Of a stretch of DNA of 64,000 bases, positions 21,898 to 33,021 are shown piece after piece (the first letter of the stretch is position 1; every line of letters starts with the position of its first letter). This DNA comes from Trematomus loennbergii (taxonomy: Eukaryota; Chordata; Actinopteri; Perciformes; Nototheniidae). The stretch covers positions 62,001 to 126,000 of the forward strand of contig JAAOOA010000538.1 of the NCBI GenBank assembly GCA_012861695.1. Direction: 5' to 3'. The notes under the pieces are model-generated. The model saw only the letters and a program-made list of their open reading frames with translations, did not search any database and was not told where the DNA came from. Made by a program: the position numbers and the translations under genes.

Positions 21898-22220
21898 GTG
21901 GAGCAATCTGATGATCCAGACATAGAGGACATCGCGGTCGGACTTCTCATGATCAGTGCCAGGTCAACAGATACCACGCTCTTCTGCCCAGAGAGGATCG
22001 CTGTTGTCATTGAGGGTAACAGAGTTATCGAACTCCCCACACTGGCTGACGCATTCATCCTGCTTTTTGCACTGACCTTTGCCCTGCATCTGAGCTATCC
22101 AAAATACTTTTGCCAACACTTTTGACTTCACCCAGAAAGTGTTGATGGGCCTTGATGAGGGGAACTTGAAGAATTTGAAGCCCAGGGTCTTTTCCTCACG
22201 GACTGCAAAAAAGTCAGACA
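21898..22220 (+). pseudogene. Exon-like coding fragment with a +1 frameshift (possible SAMD3-like fish family)
   Basis: A pyrimidine tract and cag (21880-21897) precede a frame reading VEQSDDPDIEDIAVGLLMIS, then FCPERIAVVIEGNRVIELPTL and a hydrophobic ILLFALTFALHLSYPKYF. The frame then hits a stop, but shifting by one base after YPKYF gives ANTFDFTQKVLMGLDEGNLK and a basic end, which reads naturally. The pattern (IVVEG-V--L--L--AF-LLFGL-YALHL-YPK--TF-F-QKV-MGLD) recalls the C-terminal part of a multi-copy fish protein family often labelled SAMD3-like. That link is from memory. A polyadenylation-like aataaaa follows at about 22234. I see no upstream exons here, so it is probably a decayed copy, or an exon with an assembly error. 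Confidence 0.45.
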
Positions 22221-22259
22221 TTATACAATTTAAAATAAAAACAATAATCGTGGCTTGGT

Positions 22260-24515
22260 ATTGAGTAAGAAAATGTTTTTATGAACCACACAGCTTCCGG
22301 TCTTCCATGACCCGACCAGACAAAAAGACGTGGTGCAGGCACGAAATATACTACCAAGAGAAATACGTCGGTTTTAAAATCGTTCTGTGTGACACGAAAA
22401 AAAAGGGGAAAATCGTGTTGGTGAACACAAAACAATAGATTACATGTCCTGACTATAACACGAAATGCTGTGAGACTGGGTTGCCAGTGCATTACTTAAC
22501 TGTGTGTGTGTGTGTGTCACTTGCTATTTTTCACATAACTATGATGAGGCCACATGTGGGCTGTGGTTTTTCATATTATGTGATTTGAGCTGCACAATTG
22601 GTTTAAGTGTGATTGTGCTCAGTAATGACTTGAATGTCTCTGCAAAGAGAATGCAGCTGAATATCTATGAGGGAGACCATTTAATGCTCTCTCTAGTAAG
22701 TGACAAAGGATCAAAGGCTATTTGTCTTGAAAATGCCAGCCATAACAGAGGAAATGTTTTCCTCAGCAGTGGTTTGAATAAAATTAAAGAGGCTTTGTGT
22801 TAGATTTGCTGGATTTGTGCAGTCGTCTTTTAAACAATATTTGATTGTAAAAGAGCACTAATAAAACTTTTCATGCACAGCAAAATAGAAGTGTTGATTC
22901 AAAGCATAAAAAAAAGAAAATCGAAAGACCTTCAACTTTTTCTGCTTTTATTTATTAAATCAAAAAAAATGTGCACACATGCAAAACCAGATTTTCAACT
23001 GTGGTTTTAATAGTCAAATCAACGATACATAAATCATTTTGACAACCTTATTTATCACCAGACCTATATGATAGACAAACATCTGTATAGAAAATATATA
23101 TGTACTATAAAATATTAAGTCCAAGTTCCTCAAAAATGATTTTCCCAATTGTATATTTAAAACAGGACAATACAACAATGGATAAAGGACCAGACAGAAG
23201 ATACGCTCAGAAGATAACAGATAAGTTGTCGTTATACATGGTCTGGTGATTTCAATGGTTTGTGTGTCCTTGCTTCACGCAATTACCCACACCAGTGTCT
23301 GTACATAGCTCACTTTGAGAACTGCAAATTGAACCTTGTTGAAATGCTGGCACCCACACTGTTAAACAGCATTTAATTCATTGTATTAGAGAAATGAAAT
23401 GGAGCTGAAAGCTTCAGAAGGCTGCAGGACTTTTCCATCATCTTATGGTAATAACTCCAGCTTCTATCAGCGCCTGAGCTGTGCAAGAGGCAACTGCAGC
23501 AAGGGAGAGAGAAACATGTGCAACAGATTTTCATTTTAAAACCACCGTTGTGTGGCCAAGAAAATGTGTTTAAGTAGGAATAATTAAGTGAGCATGCACA
23601 GTCAACCTCTCTAATGCATTTGGTTGTGTGCATGAGCATACTGATTCAATAGAACATAAAGAATAATACTTGAGAAGGAATCACTTTCAATTGTTTCTCA
23701 TTTCCTTTTGGAATTATTTAAATATTTTCACACTGAACGTTTGGAGATTGTTTTTTCAGAGCAAGGCTAGTTCTTCTAAAATGCAATATGTTCTGTGATG
23801 AGTGGAAGCTGTTGTGAAATCTAGGCATGGCCCAGAAAATCTGTCTCTGTTCTACGAATCAGAGACCTGTTTTGATACAGTGATTTGTGAGCAGTGCTTA
23901 AACACAGACAAAGTGTGGCATTGTCATGTTAAAATTATGTATTCTTGCAACTTGAAGATTCATTTGGGAGCCCTAACAGGTCATCAATGGGTCGCAAGTA
24001 TGGTGTTGGTCTTGTTATAAATGAAAGCTTTGAAAAGGAGCAAGAGGAAATTATAACCTACTGAAAATCACAGATTGCATGTTCCAAACTTGGTGAAGCC
24101 CAGGGACAAGTGATGGGGAAACAAGCAAGGATGCTGACGGCGGTCTTGAGTGCTGATGAAACTGCTTGTAAAAGTAGCCAGAATCACCCTCTGATTACGT
24201 CCCATGATACAGATGCAACCGAAAGAACAGCTTCGGGAAAACACATAAGACCGCATATAAGATAAATGTTGGAGAATTGCACTTTAGAGACAACCACAGG
24301 GCTCGATCCGGAAACTAGAAGAAAACAGACTTGGGCAAGAGCTGAGGGAGTGCCCAGTGGTCGAGGTTTGGAAAAAGAAAGAGAACTGAAACAGACTTTA
24401 ATACAGCGACAGACTGAAAAACAAGATGAGGTTCAAAGAGAGAGATCATTGTCGACTCTCACAGAGAGGCAGATTGAGGCTCTGTCAGAGGGGCACAGTC
24501 TGCTTGAGGAAAATG
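22260..24515. other. No gene seen
   Basis: The first 240 bases after the exon-like piece contain acacgaaa/ttcgtgtt words and may be repeat-derived. The rest is AT-rich unique sequence without splice-paired exons. Confidence 0.4.
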
Positions 24516-24517
24516 AT

Positions 24518-24615
24518 TCAAAGAATTCAAGGATCATTTATTGTCATTATGCAACTCAGTGTTGCACACTTGTAGCTCAGTTCATTATGCTACACAAGAA
24601 AAATAGAACAGATCA
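24518..24615 (-). mobile_element. Probable LINE 3' tail fragment
   Basis: The minus strand reads toward gacaataaatgatccttgaa, the form of a LINE 3' terminus. It is embedded in an unassigned 147-codon frame. Confidence 0.4.
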
Positions 24616-24915
24616 AAATACTAAAATCATGGAGCAGAAGATTTTTTTTTTATTTGCTCATGGGGAATCAGAACAAACAGTAAAAAGGGCCAATTCTCTG
24701 CAGGTATGACCAGATTCTCTAATGTTAAAAATATCAAGTAAACATTGCCAATCCTTTTTGACGTTTGAACATCAAGCATCATTGACACAGATTCTGCCTC
24801 CTCTCATTTCAAGATCTGTCCTAAGGTCTGCCCGTCACGTGCAACAGCTGTATCCGAGTGTAAGCATAATCTTAGTAGACCTAATGCAAAGGTCGACCTG
24901 AATATAGGCCTTGGA
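24616..24915. other. No gene seen
   Basis: Unique filler between the LINE tail and the inverted-repeat element. Confidence 0.35.
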
Positions 24916-24918
24916 TCT

Positions 24919-25269
24919 ATGGGGTCAGATCAGTCTCAAAAATAAATAAATGCACACAGAAGGATACACAAATGTTATTCCGGATTTATATATAAATGTC
25001 TCCATCCACACATTTTTCAATGCACACACAAAAACTTATTTTATAAATGTAAAAAAGTTTCACAAATATTTTTTCTGATCCACACACAAATAGTTACATC
25101 AAAAACATATTTGAGTGTTGTTACATTTATATCAAAAACGCTTTCTGTGTGTGAATCTCTCTGCATTTGTGTATGGATTTTTTAGACTCCCCCGACGCCG
25201 CTAGATTCAAACATACATTTTTGTAAGAGGCGAGTGTCTTCGGCAAATCAACGATTGATCTGACCCCAT
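24919..25269. mobile_element. Inverted-repeat MITE, 351 bp, TIR atggggtcagatca
   Basis: The left end atggggtcagatca is mirrored by tgatctgaccccat on the right. The interior is AT-rich with several cacacaaa words. No target duplication could be fixed, so the superfamily is not assigned. Confidence 0.65.
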
Positions 25270-25359
25270 GTGGGTCTTGCGTGTGGCACACTTTTCTGTA
25301 CATGGCAACAACAAAAAAAGGATAATGTGATGTTGCACTTGAGTATGTAACAACATGCT

Positions 25360-25845
25360 CAATTGATTTTTGTCTGGATCATGTTTAACACAACAGACTT
25401 TCCAATCCTCTACTGCAGAGGTTTTTATGAAGTGCGAGGGTGGTAGTGCTGAAGAGGGAGGGGCACAGAGCGAGAGACTTGAGGCAGAGACACTGCACCA
25501 ACACTGTCCGCAGCGGTGCCTGTGACACACAGCTCAGGGAGGTAATTAAGGAACTTAATCCTGACTGTCACAATTTGTCAAAATACTCGCTCCTTCTTGG
25601 AGTCATAACTGAACACGACGCGATACCTATAGTTTTTAGATTTAGTTTTGATTTACTCTCTTTGATCAATATGATTTTATCTTCCAAAATCTGCCAAGAT
25701 ACTGAATATCAAAGGTCTCTGTGAAGGCCTCCCGCCCTAAAGCAGACATCAATCTTTGTTCATGTCTCATAACAGAGTGAGCACTCTTTGAATAGATACC
25801 GACCTTGAGCCTTAGTAAGGGTATACAGCGATGCAAGTGTTGAGG
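25360..25845. repeat. Copy A of an old direct duplication
   Basis: This aligns colinearly with 26778-26964 plus 27702-27985. Shared words, in order, include catgtttaacac, gagacttgaggcagaga, actgcaccaacactg, cttaatcctga, gtcacaatt, ggtctctgtg and atacagc. It lacks the Harbinger element of copy B, so it preserves the empty site ggaggtaattaagg. Confidence 0.75.
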
Positions 25846-26640
25846 GTGGACTTAGGCCTAGCAACACTTTAAAATAAATGCATTACTAATGTAATGCCGA
25901 GCTAGGGTGAGGGATTGCAGATTAAGGGCAAATGTACCCAGGAACGTTACAAAAAACCTTTCCTAATAGGAAAATGCCTTTGGACAGCAGAGTAGGCCTC
26001 CTGAGCATTCCTGAGGCTAAGGAGAACATGCTTGCAGCCCATAGCTAATGTAATCCATGGTACTACAATGATGGCTTTTGGGCTTTTTTGTCCAGTTAGA
26101 AATCACAGGGGTCGGGCAGCTGGCCTAAAAACTGCTGAGAGGTGCTTAAAGGCTCTATAACACAATGGAACACGTTTCATGTTTTGAAATCAGAAAACAG
26201 AGAAAAATTCTGTAATATGACAAAACACCAATGCCAAGCAGCAAGGGGTTTATATTTTTTTTATACATTGACTTTGACAAATGTTGAGTTTTTGGTTTTT
26301 GTGACAATCACTCACAGTTGATTTGGGGAAGTGCTGTTAGTTGTGTGTCGGGTTCCAGGTGTGTGTCACGGTGCCGTGATTAATGAAGCGGAGGAGATCC
26401 ATTGTCTGAAAAAGTCTCGTAGTTTTGTTTCTTAGTCTGCTTGCTTATCAAGGCTGTAAATAAAACGTTCTGCCCTGATTTAATTGGACCCCTACTGTAA
26501 CAAACAACAGAGAGAAGTAAAGGATGAGAGAAATAATTTTTCATAATTCCAAATATATGTTGTGCCCTGATAATGCTAAATTAATATGTTAGTGCTGTCA
26601 TTGATAAGTGTATTCTCTGATATTAAAAAGTTGTCTTATA
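25846..26640. other. No gene seen
   Basis: The spacer between the two copies of the duplication. No recognisable features. Confidence 0.4.
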
Positions 26641-26670
26641 GTTGTTGTTGTTGTTGTTGTTGTTGTTGTT
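26641..26670. repeat. (GTT)n microsatellite
   Basis: Ten GTT units. The leucine-run frame over it is an artefact. Confidence 0.95.
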
Positions 26671-26964
26671 ATTCAGCATTTCTGAAGCTCTTGCAATTTT
26701 ATCAGTCCCCTCAGTCACTTTATCCCGGCCTCTGGGTTGCTTCTTGAATCTGTTGTGGCTATTAATCAGAGAGATTCATTTTTGGTTCATGTTTAACACG
26801 ACAGACTCACTCGATTTTCTGAAGTGTGATGACCCATCCAGGGGTTTGGAGAGCTGAAAGGAGTGTGGGGGGGGGGGGGCACATCGGGAGAGACTTGAGG
26901 CAGAGATACTGCACCAACACTGACTGCAGTTGCAGGAGCAGTGGTTACTCGTGGAGGTAACTAA

Positions 26965-27701
26965 TGGTGCATTTCCACTACACGGCCTCGCTGGTCTCGC
27001 TCGGTATGGCTAGGCCTCGTTAGGCCTTGTTAGGACTGGCATTTCCATTACAGTTTAGTAGCTGGGGCAGTAACTATAGTAACGCAGTGTAGGCGGAGCC
27101 GTGACGTCATCTTCAATGAGAACCCCAGAAAAACAACACAGCCGTTAGCTGTTAGCACTCAGAGCTCACAGCTCCTCATATCTGTTCAGAAACTAGACAA
27201 AAGTACAAACCACAGACTGCCTGTGTCATGACGAGTACAGTCGCTGGTTTATTTATGTCTGTAGGCCGTTGTTGTGAGTGTGGACGGTCAGAGCATATAC
27301 GGCGTTAGCTTAGCCGATCTCCATTTAGACAACACGCATTTTAAAAGGTTTTTCGCCTGCCGTCTGTCTGCAGACTTGTCAAAGCATTAATTCATGGTTT
27401 TTACTAACCGGTATCAGTATGTTGTTACTTCGGCATCATTTTGAAACGTGTATTACAATTAAATCACGGTCAAATATGTTCATCTTGTTGTAGTTGTAGC
27501 CCCCTTCCCAGCGATTCCGTCACTCGTTTAGCATACTCAGCCCTGTTTGTTGGCCCGGAAAGAACCTCGATTTTATGGGGCCAGAAAATCTGGAAATAGT
27601 ACCCGCTAGCCAGTACTACGCAAGTGGAAACGCAACCAAAAACGGGCCCGCACGGCTCGGCACGCTTAAAGCGAGCTCCGCGCTGTAGTGGAAATGCGCC
27701 A
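26965..27701. mobile_element. PIF/Harbinger-type MITE, 737 bp, TAA duplication, empty site known
   Basis: The ends tggtgcatttccactaca and tgtagtggaaatgcgcca are inverted. TAA lies on both sides (26962-26964 and 27702-27704), as expected for a TWA target. The undisturbed copy at 25360-25845 has a single taa at this point. The interior from about 27143 to 27498 is a close relative of 11126-11490 in the foldback element. A CRE octamer lies at 27102-27109. No transposase is present. Confidence 0.9.
27102..27109. promoter_or_regulatory. Perfect CRE octamer TGACGTCA in a Harbinger MITE
   Basis: A palindromic CREB/ATF-type site within gagccgtgacgtcatc. Confidence 0.35.
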
Positions 27702-28329
27702 TAAGGTACTTAATCCTGATTGTCACAATTACAAATTCTCACTCATTTTTGGAATTGCAAGTGAACAAGACTTGATTCTTACGTTTATTAGATTAAGTGT
27801 GATGTACTCTGTCTGGTCCAATATGATTTAATGTTCATTAATCTGCTGAGATGTATCAACGGTCTCTGTGGAGGCATTCTGTCCAAAGCAGAGATCGATC
27901 TTTTTGTATTTGTGTCTAAGAGTAGTGACCTACCTTGATCCCTTTGTGTGTAGGGATATACAGCCATGCTAGTGATAAGGCTCTACTAATGTTTGAGTTA
28001 TGAGGATAATTAAAGTTTATCCTCTGGGGAACAAAAATATATGCAATACAATTCTATATAGTAATCTATCCCTGTGGCCGAAAGGTTGACATGCATCTTG
28101 TGTTTTTCAGTAGTTTCTCTCTATTCTCTTTCTTTTTCTCGTATCATCATGTTTCCTGTATATCTCACTTCCTTCCTTCCCATCTACTGTTCTCTTGTTC
28201 TCATGCCAGCTCTCTGTGTGGCTGATATACAAAGCTACCGTATAGAAAGAGGTTTGAGCTCTTTGATCTTCAGATATAGATGGGATGAGGAGCGTCACTT
28301 AATTACATATTTACTGCGTCAGCATTTAA

Positions 28330-29127
28330 GGCCCCGGCTCCACGAGGACAAATACGGGTTGAATCCGCATATTTCTCTTGCGTATAGCCCTCTAATCTCG
28401 ACGACGCCGTAAGGGAACGTAGAAACAGACCCGCAAACGACAACGGGTCCAAAGGTGGATAGATCTGGGAACGGAGCGCTCTGGGGGGTCCAACGGGGCC
28501 GTGGAGTCGCCTATACGGTCATTCGTTTTCATAGCCCCGCCTCTACCCACCAGATTCAGATTCAGATTATTTATCTTTATCTCGATATGAACATAAACGC
28601 GAGTGAAGTCTAATCTGACAGGACGGAGACACGCAGCTCCTCCGGCTGTGAAGCAGCGGGAGCAAAACACCACTTCAAATCAGATCACCACCCTTAGCTA
28701 TTTTAATTACCTCTCAACTACCTAAACTAGTTATAATATGTTTATTTTTACTGTCGGGTTTACTTACTGGATCAGCTGCTGCATGAGGAAGCATGAAGAT
28801 TTAAACTTTAACACACCATTGACCGGCGAAAACTCTGCGCGGTTCCCTCTCGCCCCCACCGCGGAGAAAAAACAGAAGTGCAGCCATGACAACCATTCTT
28901 CTTCGCTGCTTTTGTGGAGGAAGTTGCTGCTTTGTGGAGGAAGTTACAGCGCCACGTACAGGTCGGCATATGTACTGCAGCTTTTCCAGCGGTTGGATGT
29001 AAACGGAGCCGTCTCGTGGAGCTTGACACAATCCGGTGTATATTGCGTGGGGACGGAAGGTTTTTTGCGGTTGCATTTGCGTTACTCCGATGCGTTTTGC
29101 CGTATTTGTCCTCGTGGAGCCGGGGCC
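28330..29127. mobile_element. PIF/Harbinger-type MITE, copy 1 of a twin pair (798 bp)
   Basis: The ends ggccccggctccacgagg and cctcgtggagccggggcc are inverted and extend further inward (acaaatacgg). TAA flanks both sides (28327-28329 and 29128-29130). A near-identical copy lies at 52870-53673 in the same orientation. Frames on both strands, including a cysteine-rich one, are interrupted by indels between the copies and do not look coding. It is probably a family with recent activity. Confidence 0.9.
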
Positions 29128-29130
29128 TAA

Positions 29131-29800
29131 GTTGAAAAGTAATGAGTCGTAGATTTTTGTAAAAGTACAGAGTGTTTCAATAGTAGACCAAATACAAATA
29201 AATTACCAACTATGCAGCTTTCGGCATTTTTTATTACCCAAAACATTTATGAATTTGTCTTATCTGACTTCTTTGCCAGCCACACTTTGCTGCATTATCC
29301 ATTTTTGTACTCTCTTTATCTCATTTTAACACCCATCCTCTCTTCTTGCTTTCCCCTTTCACCTTCCATCTATTGTCCCTACTCAGATCTCCTCTTCATG
29401 CCTTATGTTTTTCCCTATTTTTTCTCTTTATCCTCTGATTTCATCTACCCTCTGACATCTTCCAAATCACTTATTTTTCTTCCTTTTCCTCCATGCTTTA
29501 TAATTGCCTGCTCTCTACCCACTTATTTATTTTCTCTTTTCTTTCTCTTGTTAACCTCCACATCTGTGATACTTTCACCTCATTTATAATCTCACCATGT
29601 GGTGTCATCTCACTCCTCTTATCCTTCAATTTACACTCATATTTTTGTCATTTCTTATGTCTCCAAATGCAACAACATACCATTTTCTGGCTGGTCTCAG
29701 CTCTGCAAACCCCCAGGTGGCTAATTTCTTCCCACAGGCACTTTCCCTCAGACCATTAGCTCAAGGAAAAGCCTCTCCAAAAGGTGGGGAAATACTGTAA
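29131..29800. other. Pyrimidine-rich DNA, no gene seen
   Basis: Long C/T-rich runs (29280-29700) keep hydrophobic frames open (FLP, SLL, YFF patterns) without start context or domains. The composition resembles 44500-45240. Confidence 0.45.
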
Positions 29801-29869
29801 AAGGAATGGTACTGACAGAATTGTAGATCTCTGTGAATGGTCTGCAAAGCTTACAATGACTTCTGTAAC

Positions 29870-30012
29870 TTAATGACATCACGGTGTAACACTTGCGTTT
29901 CTATTGGCTGGTGCTCCAACACAAAGCACGTGATAAGCTAAGGGGGTGAGATATCTGTAAGCGGTTGACCAATCACAATAACCTGTAAATACGCATAATA
30001 GGGCCCCTTCAA
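29870..30012. mobile_element. Probable right end of a TTAA-type MITE
   Basis: It ends cgcataatagggccccttcaa, the form expected of a cataatagggcc-acttTAA terminus with a decayed TTAA. It contains ttgaccaatcac and ctattggctg promoter-like CCAAT words. The left end is not found. Confidence 0.45.
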
Positions 30013-31998
30013 AGGGTTTAGCTATTAGCGGAAGTAGTTATAATACTTAAAGACGTGCTATGATACACACAGCAATAAAACAAATAATACATGTGAATAA
30101 ATCGTACTATTCATTGTGAGAAAAAATCAGTTAGGACATGACACACTGCCTTGTATGTGAAGTGTATGTCTCTTTTAAAAATGTCATAAAAAACATGACA
30201 TTAGTGTTATCACACCACAACCACCTAGGTAAACTAGGAACTCTTATCATTGATCTCCGGAAAACTAAAACGTATGATGTATTCCAGAAACAACACTGGT
30301 GCTTTAGTGCTAAAAATATTCTTGACACTTCCTGTCCTTGATGTGTAAAAGCCCGCCTCAATGTATGCTATTTATGACTAAAAGGTCGGAGGGTTAATCT
30401 CCTATTCATGGCGGATCTACAGACAGCGGCTCTTTAGATCCCCTTTGGGATAGCTTCAGGAAAAAAGCCTCAATCATACCGACACGTTTGCTATCTTTGC
30501 ATTCACTGCATGAACACAAACAGATATAATAGATGGCATGCAAGACTGCTAGACAGCGAAAGACATTGGCCGAAATTTTAAAGGAGCTGGAAACACAGGG
30601 AATAATAATAGCAAATTGTGGCACTAGAACTGAATGAAAGCATTTCGTCCCAATATTGCAGTCCATTTTGGATCTAAGTGTTTCCAATATGTGTCTCAAC
30701 GAGATTGAGAGATTCCCCCCTGCCTGTTAATAAGCTTAGAGTTTCTGGTACTGCAGCAAGATTCGACTCAGCTGCATCTTACTCAGCCATTTATTTGAGC
30801 TGATCAGGTGTAGCTCCAGGATGTGCATCAACTAGACAAGGCTCTGATTGTTGTTGTGTGCCGTGCACATTAGCTCCCGGCTGTAGTAGGTGGAGGTGTT
30901 TGTAGAGCTCAAGGAAAATGACCAAGCTGTGCAAGGAGTGTTTATTATATACATTGGTGGAGAGGGAGTTCTGCCCAAAACCAACCTGACTACATGGCAG
31001 CACTTCTGGAATGTATCAAAATGGCAGAGTAATGCAAGTGTCTGGACTTCACACTCACTGGAGTCACATTTGTATAACTTATAATTTATTTTGAATGTAT
31101 TTGTATTCCTGAGGTCTCTGCCTCTTAAACTTCGGATGCGTTGGATGAAAAACAAATAACAAGCGGAATGTATTTTTCTTTAAAACTTGTTTTATTGTGT
31201 AATTATTTGAACGGACCTTCGTCATAATAAAATGACACACTGATCCTTATTTCAGGGACTATAGCAATTTATAAGCTGAGTTAAACTCTGTCACCCACAT
31301 GCCGTTTCTTAACTTTACTGAGTTGTTGGTATTACAAACAATAAGTGCTGCTCTTGAATCAGGGTTCTCCGCACAGGAACCTCTCAGCTCAACAACAGAG
31401 CATTCTTTATTCGCAGCTTTCAATTATGCAAACAATTTCCCTCGGGAACAAGCAGTGCTCTGTTTTCATTCTTCCTCTCTTGTCTCCTTTTTAATGAGCC
31501 GAGAGCAGTGAACGACACATTGTTAGTCTCGACACAAATAAGTGGCAACTCTCAAAACCTCAAATTACAAGGTTGTTAGAGTCAAAGGCAAGTCAGCATC
31601 CCTTTCGCTATAATTAACTCCCAGCATCGCTTTCGCAAGACAATTAAAGTGCCTTTTTGTCATTTTTGTACCACTTAAACCTACAAGGATATTCATAGTA
31701 TGGCATTATTCATGGTTGTTTCCATGTTAAGATAGCTTACCGAATACAGAGCATATGTTACATCAAAACGTTAACTGCATATTTTGACCTAAGGTAAGCT
31801 GCGTTTCCAATATCTTTTTAATTTACACTGGATGGACAGAGGCGGAAAAACTATAAAAATGACACGTTCTAACTCAAAAAGGCTGTTAACAATGTGGTCT
31901 GGTTTACAGACCTGGTGTACAGAGATCTGGCTATTATTTGGCTATTATATTTATTTTAAAACAATCGTTAAATTGGGTTTATAATGTACAGTAAGACT
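30013..31998. other. Unique DNA, possible regulatory island at 31340-31690
   Basis: No gene is seen. The final part has non-repetitive AT-rich words such as caattatgcaaac, ataattaac and caattaaag. Confidence 0.45.
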
Positions 31999-32006
31999 GT
32001 GTAAAG

Positions 32007-33013
32007 CACGGGTGGGGAACCTCCGGCCTCCGGGCCGTATACGGACCACAAGACCATTTGGTAAGGCCCTCGAGGTAATTTAAACACGCATAAAAGAAAA
32101 AAATTAAAGAAATCTATACCGCAAAAGAATTAAAGAAGCGAGTTCCTGTTTTTCCTGGCCAAGGTCAGGGTCCTTGAACACAACACGAACCTAACGTGTC
32201 ATCACGTGGTATATGTCTCGTCTGACAGGGGTGTAGTTCTGCCGGAGAGCCCCAGAACGCCGCTCCAACACTTCACAAATTGCAGTAGCCTACCCATAAG
32301 GAGTCGTACACATGCCGCAGTTTTTGCGTGGCTGTGTCTTTAGTTGTAAGCCCAGTGGCGATCTGTTCATCTGTCATACTGATCATACAGTCAATAACTT
32401 TGTTGTTATTAGCATCTGGTTAGCTAGCTATGCTAACGAATATAAGAAGCTTTTTCTACAACCAGTGAGGTAAAGGCACATCTTTATATGATCATTATAG
32501 TTAAAAATAATAGTTATTAATAAACAAGAATACAGTTTGAAAGGGGAGTGATTTGTAAAATATCCATAAAGAAAAATAAAATCTGCTTACAGTTCTGTTT
32601 CATATGTGTTGAGAGATGTATCCATAGATCTCTTAATGTTGTTCTCAAAGTGCACCAGATTGATGCTTTTAACTTCACCATTTAAAAAAAATCTTCCCGA
32701 GGGAGCATGCCCCCGGACCCCTCTAGAGTAGGTTAGGTCCCCCCCCAACTTAAATCACATACACATGGATAGGAACGAAATTGCACACATCTTGTGTCCA
32801 TATCTTTCTGTTTTTGGTGGTCATGCCACAACCGTGCACGTGCATGCGCGAGTCATGTAAGATATCTGGATTAAGAGGTTGCTTTTTCTTTGCACAGCAT
32901 GAAAGAAAGGGCTGTGATTTTAGTATTTTAAGCAGAGGTCAATATTGTACGGCCCTTGGGAGGATGTTGAAAAAATTGAAATGGCCCTTGAGAGGAAAAA
33001 GGTTCCCACCCTG
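32007..33013. mobile_element. hAT-type element, 1007 bp, perfect 8-bp TSD
   Basis: The ends are cacgggtggggaacctcc and the inverted gttcccaccctg. The flanks gtgtaaag (31999-32006 and 33014-33021) form a perfect 8-base duplication. CAGGGGTGGGGAACC-type ends are familiar from hAT elements of the Charlie type. The interior has a purine-rich segment and a cccccggacccc block but no transposase reading frame. Confidence 0.9.
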
Positions 33014-33021
33014 GTGTAAAG

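Larger units (their letters stand above)
26778..27985. repeat. Copy B of the direct duplication, interrupted by a Harbinger element
   Basis: The two halves, 26778-26964 and 27702-27985, together correspond to 25360-25845. Identity is moderate by eye, so the duplication is old. A 14-base G run (about 26866-26879) is unique to this copy. Confidence 0.72.

Noticed and set aside
24266..24709. 147-codon plus-strand frame, charged (KERELKQTL, ERQIEALSEG)
   Set aside because: No domain recognised, and its second half runs through a probable LINE tail. It could be a decayed exon but cannot be supported.
26866..26880. G-run as a G-quadruplex
   Set aside because: A single uninterrupted G run in one duplicate; likely replication slippage or an assembly effect.
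28738..29130. Cysteine-rich 130-codon frame in a Harbinger twin
   Set aside because: Small indels between the two copies break the frame, so it is not under coding constraint.
29212..29589. 125-codon hydrophobic frame that could suggest a membrane protein
   Set aside because: It follows from pyrimidine-rich composition (Phe, Leu, Ser, Pro only), without supporting splice or start signals.
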